Source: Solea solea (lineage: Eukaryota > Chordata > Actinopteri > Pleuronectiformes > Soleidae). Taken from it: DNA of 64,000 nucleotides. The position numbers and the translations under genes are program-made. The first letter of the stretch is position 1. Each line of letters starts with the position of its first letter. Under the pieces are notes generated by a model. It did no database searches. It was not told where the DNA came from and worked only from the letters and a program-made list of their open reading frames with translations. The stretch spans positions 12,188,938 through 12,252,937 of the forward strand of contig NC_081154.1 of assembly GCF_958295425.1 (NCBI RefSeq). Direction: 5' to 3'. Positions 1-10,400 of this stretch are shown here, one piece after another.

Positions 1-57
1 TTTTCACCTGCATTTCCCCTTGGTAACTTTATATAAAGCTGACTTTTCTTTCAGATT

Positions 58-207
58 TTAGTACATATTTCTCTTCAGGTTAATATTAAGGCATATTGTG
101 GATGAGTTGCTCTGCTTCCACATAAAAAAGCATGCGATTATCACGGTAATCAGTGTCATGGGAGCTGGCATTATTGGCACAAAAGCACCACAGATGAATG
201 TAGACAT
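58..207 (-). other. Small open reading frame with a hydrophobic segment (49 codons), 3' of bccip
   Basis: An ATG-to-TAA frame of 49 codons lies beyond the likely bccip poly(A) signal. Residues 5-30 are strongly hydrophobic (GAFVPIMPAP then MTLITVIIACFFMW) and are followed by a polar, lightly basic tail, as in a single-pass membrane micropeptide. I recognise no family. There is no clear promoter, and frames of this length occur by chance in AT-rich DNA, so this is a candidate only. The rest of 1-290 shows nothing else I can name. Confidence 0.12.
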
Positions 208-289
208 TTAAATGTACGGAAATGAAACCACATCAAAACAGGTGAAAATTAAGTGTCAATCAAGTGATGTCAGATATCAAGAATGGTTA

Positions 290-295
290 TTTATT
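290..295 (-). terminator. Probable bccip poly(A) signal
   Basis: AATAAA on the minus strand, about 260 bases after the bccip stop codon. A second AATAAA at 541-546 lies only 8 bases after the stop, which is very close for use. The 290-295 copy is the more ordinary choice. Confidence 0.5.
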
Positions 296-553
296 GTAGT
301 AAAGTATCAGTAAATGACACACGTTCATCTACTGTACTAGACTAGACTCATATATTTTAGCTGTCATTAACATAATGCTTATCTACTGTAGGAAAAGTTT
401 GCTGTGATTTTCTTTTGCATAATTTCTTCAGAACTAAATCTATCATATGTGAGTAAAAAAAAGAAACCATTAAAAATATTTTGAGCAGTGAACCATTTCC
501 ATGACCCTGAATGTCCTCAGTGTGTTCATAGGTGTCTTGGTTTATTGTTAAGT

Positions 554-3254
554 TCACACCGTTAGGTATTCTTTGAGTTTGTCCATGATGGCAGGCATCC
601 TGTCTGCGGGTATCAGCATCACAGTCCTGAAAGGCTTCATGGGGACGTCGTCAAACGACCACCGGCCACTCAAACATGAGTCTGCCTCCTCCTGAACTGA
701 ATAGTGGAACTTCATGATGGCTTGCTGTATGGAGAATTTAGGAAATCGTTATTACTTAGACATTTATTTCAGTCAAAAACTCACCAGATTTGAAAATTGA
801 ATGTTTTTAGCATCTTAGCTCTGATCAGAAATAACTGAAAGGGATAATGGAGAGTGATGAACAAATTCTTTAACATTTACCTCATAGAAGAATTCCTCCT
901 CTGCATTAACAAAGATGTATTCCTCTTTGGGAGCACCTCCTCTCGCTGGGATACTCTTGGTTGCCTCTTTGCAGGTCTTGCTGATCATTAGACAATAGTG
1001 GCACCTCCCACTGGGTTTATTCGTCGTCTGAGCTTCAGCTAGTTCTTCCCTGGAGGAAATTAAGTTTTTATTTACTTTCCTGCGCACTAAAAGTTTCCAA
1101 AGAACACAAATTATCACCTCATAAATATTACACAGGAAAATAAAGATCATACAAACGACCCTGACATGAAAATGTCCGATTGAAACACTGATAAACACAA
1201 ATGTGGAAATACAATTATGTTTCTTTATTCTAAAACACCACCCTAGCACAAAGAATAGACAATCAAGAATGCTTAGTAATGATAGCATCCCAATTTAAAT
1301 GTTATTTAGAAGCAGTATTATTTCAGTACATACATGCAGTGTATGTATGTATGTATGTATGTATGTATGTATGTATACATATAAATACAGCACAGCTCAG
1401 ACGCAAGCAGCAAAAGTGGAATTAAGTGCTCCAGTGGGAACAGATTCTCTTATAAATTATACAAAAGAGTATACGTTGTATATATTCGACCCAATTTAAG
1501 TATAGGTATGGTGATGCATTGTATTTCCATTCCTATAAAAAGGTAATTCAGCTGGCTATATATGATATGTGGTAGATTTAGCACCTACGTCAACAGAGCA
1601 GAACTTACTGGAGCTGTTTGTGCAGAGGGAGAGCGATCTGTGGCGGTACATTGATGAAGCGCTCACTCAGCAGGAAACCCACAGGCTTGCTGGTGTCTTC
1701 GAGGATCTGCTCCAGCTGCACTGTTGAGCTGTGGGTGGAGTTCTTCTCACACTGATCCAAGATCAGCTCCTTCACCTCCTCCACAAACTGCACACCCTGT
1801 CAGCAACATAAGACACTTCAAATAAAATGGGCCACAGTGCCTGATGTTCATTATTCAGGAAGGTGCTTCTCTGTTGTTACCTTTCTCTCCGTTAGGTTGA
1901 GCATAGTGATGAACCCAAACACTTCATTCGGGTCGTCGTCATCACTGTCCTCTGGCACATCAGCTTGCTGGAGCAAAGTTTAAAAACAGGCAAAACACGT
2001 TAGAGTTTAAATAGCTGAAAGGTCACCTGTCATATTTCAGATGAGCTCAGAAAACTGAGCAGCTCACCTTAACAACACTTCCGACATGATTCTGTTGGAT
2101 GATGATGTCCGTCATCTCTGATGTATTTACATGGGCCTTCAGGAAGAGCTGCATCCAAACATTACAAAGGCAATGTCAGTGGGGTCATGCTTTGGCCCCA
2201 CTTATTACAGATGATCAAGTAACCTTATACAGTCACCAAACAACGTAATTAGAAAAGCCTATGAGCTTTCATGCAATCTGAAAACCATGTGGCACAGATT
2301 AATACCCAAAAAACATTCAGTAACAGAGACTGGCTGAAAAGAGATCAAAGGAGGATGGCAAGACTTTTAAATAAAAACAGTCAACTGCTCAGTAGAAAAA
2401 TATGGTCTAATTCATCAGAATTTCTGATGAATGACCCATTTATCTGCTGTAACAAGTGAATTTCCACAGTGTGAGATCAATAAAGTCTAATTTAAAAGAT
2501 TATTTTCAGTATGATTAGACACAGTGTCACAAAAATTGTACTTTCAGTGACCAAATCGAAGTCCAATAGAACGAATGGGAAGTGGAACATTAACAATGCA
2601 TTCATAACTAACATCTTTAAGAATCAAGTGCCTCAAACACTTAGGCTGCAATGGGAAGAAAAGATGACACTGACACACACATGATGTTCCTAATAAAGTG
2701 CTCAGTCAGTACAAACCTGTTGCAGGAGTTTCTTGATGCCATTGAAGTCGCTGTGTGAAATTGTGTGGGCTTCAAAGTCCACCATGACTTCCTGCATAAA
2801 AAACACAACACAGAGAACTATTAACAACAGAACCCTGCAGCAATGGGTGTATTTGTTTGAATGGACGTTCTCGAGTATATCTGGGAGTCTCGTTACACTC
2901 AAATGAAGCAATGTAGATTCATATAAATTATTACAATGCATAGTTAACATTACACTGGTGCAACAACGCAACTTTTTATACAAGTTATCTCATTGTATCT
3001 AAATACCATATTTCAAACCTGCCTGTCAGCAATTACTGCTCCAGTCGACAGCTGGGTAAGCTAGCTAAGCAGCTACCTAGCAAGGCCAACAAACAAAACA
3101 AACGAATATCCGGTGCTTTTACCTCATTGATCTCTTCCTCGCTGTCCTCATCTCTGGAGTCGTCATCGTCCTCCACATTCTCATCCGAGCTGTTATCACT
3201 ATCCTCAGGATTTTCACCCAAGCCCACGGCTCTCTTTTTCGCAGACGAAGCCAT
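554..3254 (-). CDS. bccip: BRCA2 and CDKN1A-interacting protein (BCCIP), 7 coding exons
   Basis: Coding exons in transcript order: 3254-3123, 2791-2717, 2148-2068, 1967-1881, 1796-1609, 1049-881 and 724-554. All introns are GT-AG and the phases join to a 300-residue protein (human about 314). The N-terminus is a basic MASSAKKRAV followed by an acidic D/E/S stretch (residues about 14-44), typical of the family. Next come FEAHTISHSDFNGIKKLLQQ, EVFGFITMLNLTERK, KPVGFLLSERFINVPPQIAL, FVNAEEEFFYE and a C-terminus WSFDDVPMKPFRTVMLIPAD ending KEYLTV. That last exon matches the human beta-type C-terminus; I see no exon for an alpha-type end. In animals BCCIP binds BRCA2 and p21 and supports homologous recombination. 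Its yeast relative Bcp1 is a nuclear chaperone for ribosomal protein uL14. The gene is head to head with uros. Identification is firm; exon limits rest on splice consensus and alignment to the remembered human protein. Confidence 0.95.
1341..1376. repeat. (GTAT)n microsatellite in bccip intron 5
   Basis: About nine GTAT units between bccip coding exons 5 and 6. It has no visible effect on the splice sites, which lie more than 200 bases away. Confidence 0.9.
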
Positions 3255-3600
3255 GCTGCACAGATAACACGCGTGTCAACGGAGTGGGCGGGGCCGAGGT
3301 TAGAGTTCGGTTACCCAGTTCTTAATAAGGAAGTGAAGCTGCCATTACGGCTCTAAATGCCGACGACTTCCTATTTGCCGCTGCTACCGTCAGAGCCGGA
3401 ATGTCGTCTTATGACCCAGTACTAAAATGGAACCAACCATTTACAAAGAGGGGTTGCGATTCTTCAAACTACAACAAACATACAATGATGGTGTTATAAA
3501 TTTGTATTCGCATAATATATCATTTAAATATTTACAACAATAGTCGACCTAGTTAAGTCTATTTTTACATAAACGTTATATTTTCAGAGGCTAGTCAAAT
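3255..3600. promoter_or_regulatory. Probable bidirectional promoter of bccip and uros
   Basis: This is the spacer between the bccip start codon and the inferred uros first exon. A GC box GGGCGGGGC at 3286-3294 lies 32 bases upstream of the bccip ATG. An ETS-type core CCGGAA is at 3396-3401 and TTCCT (GGAA on the minus strand) at 3368-3372. I see no TATA box facing either way, which fits a housekeeping promoter. The human BCCIP and UROS genes are also head to head. Shared use is an inference from spacing. Confidence 0.6.
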
Positions 3601-3671
3601 CCCCACTGTGTGTGTACCCTTCCTACAGTGTCCGGAGTCGGATATCCGCTCAGCTGAGCGAGCAACTCAAG
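3601..3671 (+). other. uros: Inferred untranslated first exon of uros
   Basis: A splice donor CAAG|GTACAC falls after 3671, downstream of the probable promoter. The first uros coding exon has an acceptor at 4801, 27 bases before its ATG, so an upstream untranslated exon is required. The 5' limit is not visible and 3601 is a placeholder. Another donor in the spacer could serve instead. Confidence 0.35.
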
Positions 3672-3984
3672 GTACACGAATTTTGTGTAATATTTTTGTC
3701 TATTTTTGTCATAAATTATTTATTATTTTACCAAGCGAAATAGACACATTGTTTTTCGCTCGACACGACGGGTATGTACAGTTAAAGGGCCGGTTTCTTT
3801 AGCTGATCTGTCAGTCATTCTTACCAATGTAAACAATAACACAAGAAGACATTACGTGTTCCATTACACACACTGTTTCAGGAAAGGCACGGATGTGAGG
3901 CTTTGTTGCTTATTATTTGTTCCTATATACAGTGCAGTAATTGTGACTCAACAATGACACTCGTTTATCCGTGGTCAAACTATC

Positions 3985-4621
3985 TGACGCTGAATTTTAA
4001 CGACCTCCTTACAAGGGCTTTTACAGTAAAAGATCCAATAGAGACTGATTTGTAAAGGACATTAACATCCGGATTTCAAAATAAAAACAAAGAGCACCGT
4101 GTCTCCGAGTTCACATTTGAATTGGAACTATTATGAAAATCCTGGAGACCTAATTATTGCACTTTGAGCTTTGAGCAACTGTATTAAGACAATTCTCTGA
4201 AAGAAAAATTAAATAGTTTGTGTTTGTATATCTACTAGTGTACTGTGTATAAGACATTTTAAAAGTACAGTTTTAGAGAGGTTTTGAGTTAAAAGTCCCA
4301 TATTGTCACTTTGTAACTCTCAATTTGAAATGTAATACTTTTTCATAGGTTCTGACCAGGACTGGCTAGGTTGTGTTCAGGACATCTGTGACTACTACTA
4401 GCATAATATAAATGAGACATGAGAATTTTCAAGTTAAATATCCCATATTTACACCTTTTAAGCTAACCCATTTACAGTATGTATTTTAATAAAGTATTTT
4501 ATATGATTTTATAATTTTTTCCATTCAAAAATGTGCAAAACGTACAAATCAGCTTGACGTGTTGGGTCGCAGGCTTTTTACCGTAAGAACTTTGTAAGGA
4601 GCGTGTTAAAATTCAGTGTCA
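3985..4621. mobile_element. Miniature inverted-repeat element in uros intron 1
   Basis: The left arm (3985-4014) and the reverse complement of the right arm (4592-4621) both read TGACrCTGAATTTTAAC, then diverge slightly, then CTCCTTACAA: about 26 of 30 bases agree. Weaker pairing continues inward (cagtaaaaga against cggtaaaaag). The 637-bp interior is AT-rich with no coding frame. This is the form of a non-autonomous DNA transposon. I could not find a clean target-site duplication, so the true ends may lie a little further out. The rest of the intron (3672-4828) shows nothing else I recognise. Confidence 0.6.
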
Positions 4622-4828
4622 GGTTGGCTGCAGTCAGTAATGTTATCAGCAGGATGCATATGACAGTTTGAGGGTGTATCTTAGCTAGTTGTGTCTTTCA
4701 CACCCACTCTCATCAGTGTTTATGTATTTTAAAAGCTGAGTGTTTGACTGTAGCGTTCATACTCCACTCTTGTTTGTGGTGTTGTTTTCTTGCATATCCA
4801 GGTTGTCTCTTCACCTGACATTATCAAG

Positions 4829-6968
4829 ATGCATGTGCTGCTTCTTAAGGAGCCTAGAGATGGAGAATCTGGACCTGATCCTTACATCAAGGTAGATGCA
4901 GGTTTTGCTATGTTAACTTGTAACTCATGATATTGACATTACAGATATTGCAGTATCACATTACAAGCACCATATGATACTTTCTGACATGTTGAAGGGT
5001 TTGAGTAGGAGAAGCACACGTGTAAATAATCAAATAAGTGATGGTTAATTTCCATTTAGCTTCATAAAGTGTGCATGATGGTTCACTGTCGCACTGTCCT
5101 GACTTCCTGAAGTGAACCAAGCCATTTGTTATGTTATCAATGTAGTAGTTTCCTGCTGAATCATGTTTAAGTGTCTGCAGTGAAAAAGACCAATATGATA
5201 TAGCAGTAGTTCAGTTTTAATACTTTAATATTTATATTTTGATTGTTATTTACTTTTCTATTCACTAGGAGCTGGCGTCACATGGCCATAAAGCCACCCT
5301 TATTCCTGTGCTGTCCTTCAAGTTTGTTTCACTCAACACCTTATCAGATACGGTAAATTATATTGTTTAAAATAAATATTTTTTTTCTTTTTTTATATAT
5401 CTTTTCACATTTCATGGTCGTGACTGTATTTATTTTTGTTTTTTACAGCTTTTCCAACCAGAGAAATATGGAGGTCTTATATTTACCAGTCCAAGAGCAG
5501 TGGAAGCTGTGAAGATGTGTTTAGCGACGGAAGAAAGAAGAGCAGGTGAGATGATACAATACACTATATAACAGAAGTACTCGTGTAATCAGTTAAATTT
5601 ACTGATCCTGTTTACTGTATGAACTGCTAGCTGAGACTTAACGATTAATTCTACTTTGATTAAAAAAAAGGTTTTCTAACTGTTTCCTAATTTTGATTTA
5701 GAGTGGAACAGCTCTGTGAAAGACAAATGGAACACTAAGTCCATCTACGTGGTTGGGAAGGCAACAGCTGCATTGGGTAATTAATTCACATTTGGAAAAA
5801 CACTTCTGTCCATCTTATTTTGCACTGTGCTTCTTTTAAACCTATGTTAATTCTAAGAGTAGTGTTAGAGTGCTGCAGGCACCTGGTGCTCACAGGAACA
5901 TGTCAAATGATGTTACTGCCCTCAGTCATTTGGAAATAGGTTGTCCACAAGTCACAGTTTGCTGCGACGCAGGTGCAGCACAATCCTGACATGTGTTTCA
6001 CCTTTGTATGTGGTACACGTCAGCAGTTTGATCTCTTTGTTGTCACTTTTCCGAATAATTGTTTTGTGGGCTCTGCCTTATCCCCATTAGATATCTCATT
6101 AATACCTTTTTGTGTTTTATTCACAGTACAAAATCTAGGTCTGAACCCTGTGGGTGAGGACACAGGGACGGCAGACGTGCTCTCACGCGTGATAATTGAA
6201 CGTACGCTATGGTTTTTGTAATTTTAATTGAAGGTTTGTGATGGATCAGATAACTAATATGACCCTTCACTTAATTCCCCTCATACACTCAGGAGAGGAC
6301 ACAAATATTCTGCCACTCTTTTTCCCCTGTGGCTCAATCAAAAGAGAGGTCTTGCCTACGGCTTTGAGGGAAAACGGTAAGATTTTTTCTTCCTTTGTGT
6401 TCCACAATTAAAACTCAAGGTGGTTAAAGTCCCACAGGGTTCCACTAATTATAAAATAATAATTGCTATACCTTTTAACACAGCAGGGATTGGTTTCTTT
6501 GTTTCCAGGAGTGCCCCTAGAGACACTGACTGTCTATCAAACAGCGGAACATCCGGATGTGGAGAAAAATCTGAAGAACTATTTCACGGAGCAGGTAAAA
6601 TTAAAAACATTTAAAATAATACTTTTTCATGTCAAAAATGCTCATTTGTCCGTGCTTTGACAGGGAACTCCTGCCAGCATAGCTTTCTTCAGCCCATCAG
6701 GAGTGAAATTTTGCCTAGAAGTGGTGCGGAGGTTGTCTGGTGAACAACTGACTCAGATAAAGGTAAAGCCTCTTCATCGAAAGTGATCAGTAGATCTCCA
6801 AAACCTCTCTGAACGTGCCTTTAAATCAAATGTCTGTATTTCCAGTTTGGAGCCATAGGCCCCACCACGCGAGATGCAATGGCAGCAGAAGGCCTGTGTG
6901 TCAGCTGTACTGCGGAAAAGCCGACAGCTGAACACCTGGCAGCAGCGATCGCCAAAGCTCTTCAGTAA
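4829..6968 (+). CDS. uros: Uroporphyrinogen-III synthase, 9 coding exons
   Basis: Coding exons: 4829-4891, 5269-5352, 5449-5545, 5702-5776, 6127-6201, 6293-6376, 6509-6594, 6664-6762 and 6846-6968. All junctions are GT-AG and the phases join to 261 residues (human 265). The enzyme closes hydroxymethylbilane with inversion of ring D to give uroporphyrinogen III, the fourth step of haem synthesis, in the cytosol. Visible family landmarks are the start [70 protein letters not shown] and [11 protein letters not shown], spread over the two domains joined by a linker. The start matches the human MKVLLLKD start and lies 27 bases into its exon. The gene faces away from bccip and ends 478 bases before the mmp21 start codon. 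Regulation is probably housekeeping; no erythroid promoter is evident. Intron 5 (5777-6126) is the longest after intron 1 and holds nothing I recognise. Confidence 0.96.
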
Positions 6969-7139
6969 CCAACCACCACAGATCCAATCCCGTCCACTTT
7001 GTATATTATTTATCTATTTAATTGTTTGTCTGCTTTACTTAACCTGCTCGTTCAACACTGAGAAATTATGTAAAATGTATGTATTTTCAATATTATGCCA
7101 TGTCAAGTTTGCACGGGGAATGTAGTGTATATTTGGGAA

Positions 7140-7145
7140 AATAAA
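7140..7145 (+). terminator. uros: uros poly(A) signal
   Basis: AATAAA about 170 bases after the uros stop codon, followed by the T/GT-rich stretch 'gtttgttcatggtggtt'. It lies about 240 bases upstream of the mmp21 TATA box, so uros must terminate quickly. Confidence 0.75.
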
Positions 7146-7385
7146 GTTTGTTCATGGTGGTTATTCAGTTTTCTGTCACTGTCGTTATTCACATGAAAGC
7201 AAAAGGTCTCACTTCTTTCTTCAGGGCATTTAAAACCAATGGAGCGCGTATCACACACTCATACAATGCACTCAGGTGGATCAGTTGCAGACAGTAAAAG
7301 GCAGGTTTGCTCTTCACTCAAGGGTGAGAAAAGTGGGATACCACCAGTGTGTCGCACCTTCTGTGTAGGTGTGTCAGGAGATCCC

Positions 7386-7392
7386 TATAAAA
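7386..7392 (+). promoter_or_regulatory. mmp21: TATA box of mmp21
   Basis: TATAAAA lies 54 bases before the likely start codon at 7446, which would place transcription start near 7415 and leave a 5' leader of about 30 bases. An in-frame ATG at 7239 would lie upstream of this TATA box, so it is unlikely to be used. A TATA promoter fits a gene with a narrow, tissue-specific embryonic pattern, in contrast with the TATA-less bccip/uros spacer. Confidence 0.6.
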
Positions 7393-7445
7393 CACTGGCT
7401 CCTCACAAGCCACCACATCACTTGTATTTATCCTCCAACGCCACG

Positions 7446-10400
7446 ATGCTGACATTTAACCAGCTGATCATTTTGCTTTTTTTGACCAGCATCAGCTCAG
7501 CTGGTGCAGAGAAACTTTTCCACAATCGGGACCATTCTGATGTCCGAGCACTCAGTTCTCACGAGGCCGAGGTCATAACTGATGATTACACAGCAGAGGT
7601 AATAGCTCACTGTCTTTTAAGCATTCTTATACCTGATATTGTACTTCTTGCATAAAATGGCTGGATCTAAATGTAACTTAACCCATGTCTTGTATTTAGT
7701 TATTTCTCTCTAGATATGGTTTTATGAAGCCAGTGAACTGGGAGGAGGCTGAGTTTGAAGGCGCATACACAGACTTCAGTGATGATGATTTCCCGGATGA
7801 CTTTCAAGCCATGCTCCAGGAGGGAGCGTCCGTGTCTCATTCACGGGATTCCCCTCAAGAGGATGATCAAGATCTAGAGAGCAAAGCTTTTATTTCAGCA
7901 CTTAAAGACTTCCAGAAGATGTCGGGCCTGCCCGTCACAGGCGTGTTTGACGACTCAACAAAGCTGGCAATGAACAAACCAAGATGTGGCGTCCCTGACA
8001 AGGAGATGGACCTGGAATCCTCTGAATACAACAGTGTCTTAGACACTGAAAGCAGTCCTTATGATCCTTTTAATGAGACTGACAGCAACAGTACAGCAAG
8101 TGACATAACCAGTGTCACTTCTTTTGGTGCAGGAAACTCCTCAGAAGACTACTCATTTAATCTTAACGACACAGAAAGTGTCCTCGCAGGCATTTTCAAC
8201 GACACCAGCACAAACTACACAGACGAATTCAGCTTATTCAGTGACACCCCCACGAACAGCTCGCACGACATCACCACAGACAGTCAAGCGGTAGATACGA
8301 GTGCAAACGTGCATCAGAGCAAAGCAGTGCGACGCAGGAAACGTCACCTCGCAGCTCTCGTGTTCAAGAGAAGACGCAAGAGAGACCTGAGCGAGACGGG
8401 TTACATGGCCTTTTCTAAGAAAGTGCTGAGGTGGAGGCTCATTGGCGAAGGCTACAGCAGCCAGCTGTCTGTCGACGAGCAGAGGTACATCTTCAGACTG
8501 GCCTTCAGGATGTGGAGCGAGGTGTCTCCGCTGGAGTTTGTGGAGGACACACGTTCCCCACTGGAGGATGTCGACATCAGGCTGGGCTTTGGTACAGGTA
8601 CTTCTCAGCCATTACATATGAAACACAGGACGACATGTAGTCTGGAAGACATTGTTATTACGACATAAAGGGCACGTGCAGTTCTTTTAAAACTCACTTG
8701 CTCATGAACATACAGTATGTACAGAAATAAAAATGTAGCAACAGCTATTGGGGAAGCTAAATCTCTCTTTCCTTCCCCTTCCCCTCCAAGCATGGCGGAG
8801 AAATAATACTGCAAAAAGAAAATGGTTGGATAAAATAAATAAATAAATAAATTCTTCAGTTGGCAACATCTACATAAATTAGTTATAAGTTATACAAAGA
8901 CAATTTGCCAACTTATTCTCTTCTTGTTTCAGTGTATTAAAATTCAAAAAGTATTGTTTGTCCACTAAAAGCATCGTGGTCCATCATGCTGACCTCTGTG
9001 AAAGATATGTTAAAAAACACAATAGTATATTTATTTTATACTAAATGGAAATTATGTCACATAATCTTACACACTGGACCTTTAAAATGTATACTTTAGA
9101 GCAGGGGTGTCAAACTCATTTTTGTTCAGGGGCCACATACAGCACAATTTGATCTCAAGTGGGCCGGACCAGTAAAAATAGTAAAATAATAGCATAATAA
9201 CCTATGAACAACAAGAACTCCTTGCTTTTTTTCTCCTTTGTTTTACATTTAATGAAGGATATTTTTTACAAAACATGAAATTTCTTGAGAAATATAAGTG
9301 CAATTTCAACAATATCATGCCTAAATATACTATTTACACATTACACTGGATCTAAAAAGGCACAGACATTTAGTCACAGGTATCTGGAAGAGAAAAATAT
9401 GGTATTTGACATTACGTTTAGATTGTAATCGTAGTGTGAAATTTTAACAAATTCATCCTGTGGGCCGGATTGGACTCTCTGGCGGGCCGGTTCTGGCCTC
9501 CGAGCCGTATGTTTGACACCCCTGCTTTAGAGAGAAATACTGCCTCCGAAATAATCACGTAATTAAATGATTACGATATGGTAACTGTGTGGAGCGAGTA
9601 GCTCCACACAAGTAGCTTGAATATTGCACATATAACACATTTTTAGCTGTCATATGCACGTTGATGGTTTTGCACAAATAAACAAGCGCACCCTTTTTGA
9701 GATTCTTTGTCACTGTGTCCCACACAGGAAGGCATCTAGGGTGTAATCAGAAGTTTGATGGCACGGGTCAAGAATTTGCTCACGCGTGGTTCCTGGGTGA
9801 CATACACTTTGACGACGATGAGCATTTCACTGCTCCCAGTGCTGCCAGTGGGATCAGTCTTCTCAAAGTAAGAACGCTACAGTAGAGCTGAAGGTTGAGG
9901 TGATGTTATTCTGACATTTTTTTTTTCCATCTGTAAGGTGGCAGTTCATGAGATCGGTCACGTCTTAGGCCTCCCTCACATATACAGACCTGGATCTATA
10001 ATGCAGCCCAGTTATCTGCCACACGGCTCTGGCTTTGAGATGGACTGGATGGACAGGAAGGCAATACAGCACCTCTATGGTACATGGCTACAACACCACC
10101 TAGTGGACACATTGACACGCACGTCCAGGGAAGGATTCCTCTTTAAAAACACACATACACTCACACAAAAATGTTGATTTTCTTGACTCCAGGGGGCTGT
10201 AAAGGTCGTTTCAACACTGTGTTTGACTGGATCAGAAAGGAGAAGACACCGTACGGGGAGGTGGCCATCCGCTTCAACACGTATTTCATGAGAGACGGCT
10301 GGTACTGGCTCTATGAGAACAGAAACAACCGCACACGTTACGGTGACCCGGTCACACTACAGATCGGTTGGCGTGGGATTCCTGTGGATGGAGTGGATGC

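Noticed and set aside
1..300. Possible 3' end of dhx32, which neighbours bccip in human
   Set aside because: No helicase-like coding sequence is visible at the window edge; only the short hydrophobic frame is present.
5860..6126. Possible intronic small nucleolar RNA in uros intron 5
   Set aside because: Isolated TGATG and CTCAG-like strings are present, but no proper C/D box pair with terminal stem or H/ACA fold could be drawn.
7239..7445. Upstream in-frame ATG for mmp21
   Set aside because: It lies before the TATA box at 7386 and the added residues are not signal-peptide-like; the ATG at 7446 starts a clear signal peptide.
7714..7723. AG at 7712-7713 as acceptor of mmp21 exon 2
   Set aside because: Joining exon 1 there shifts the frame to a stop within 13 codons and loses the conserved LSRYG.
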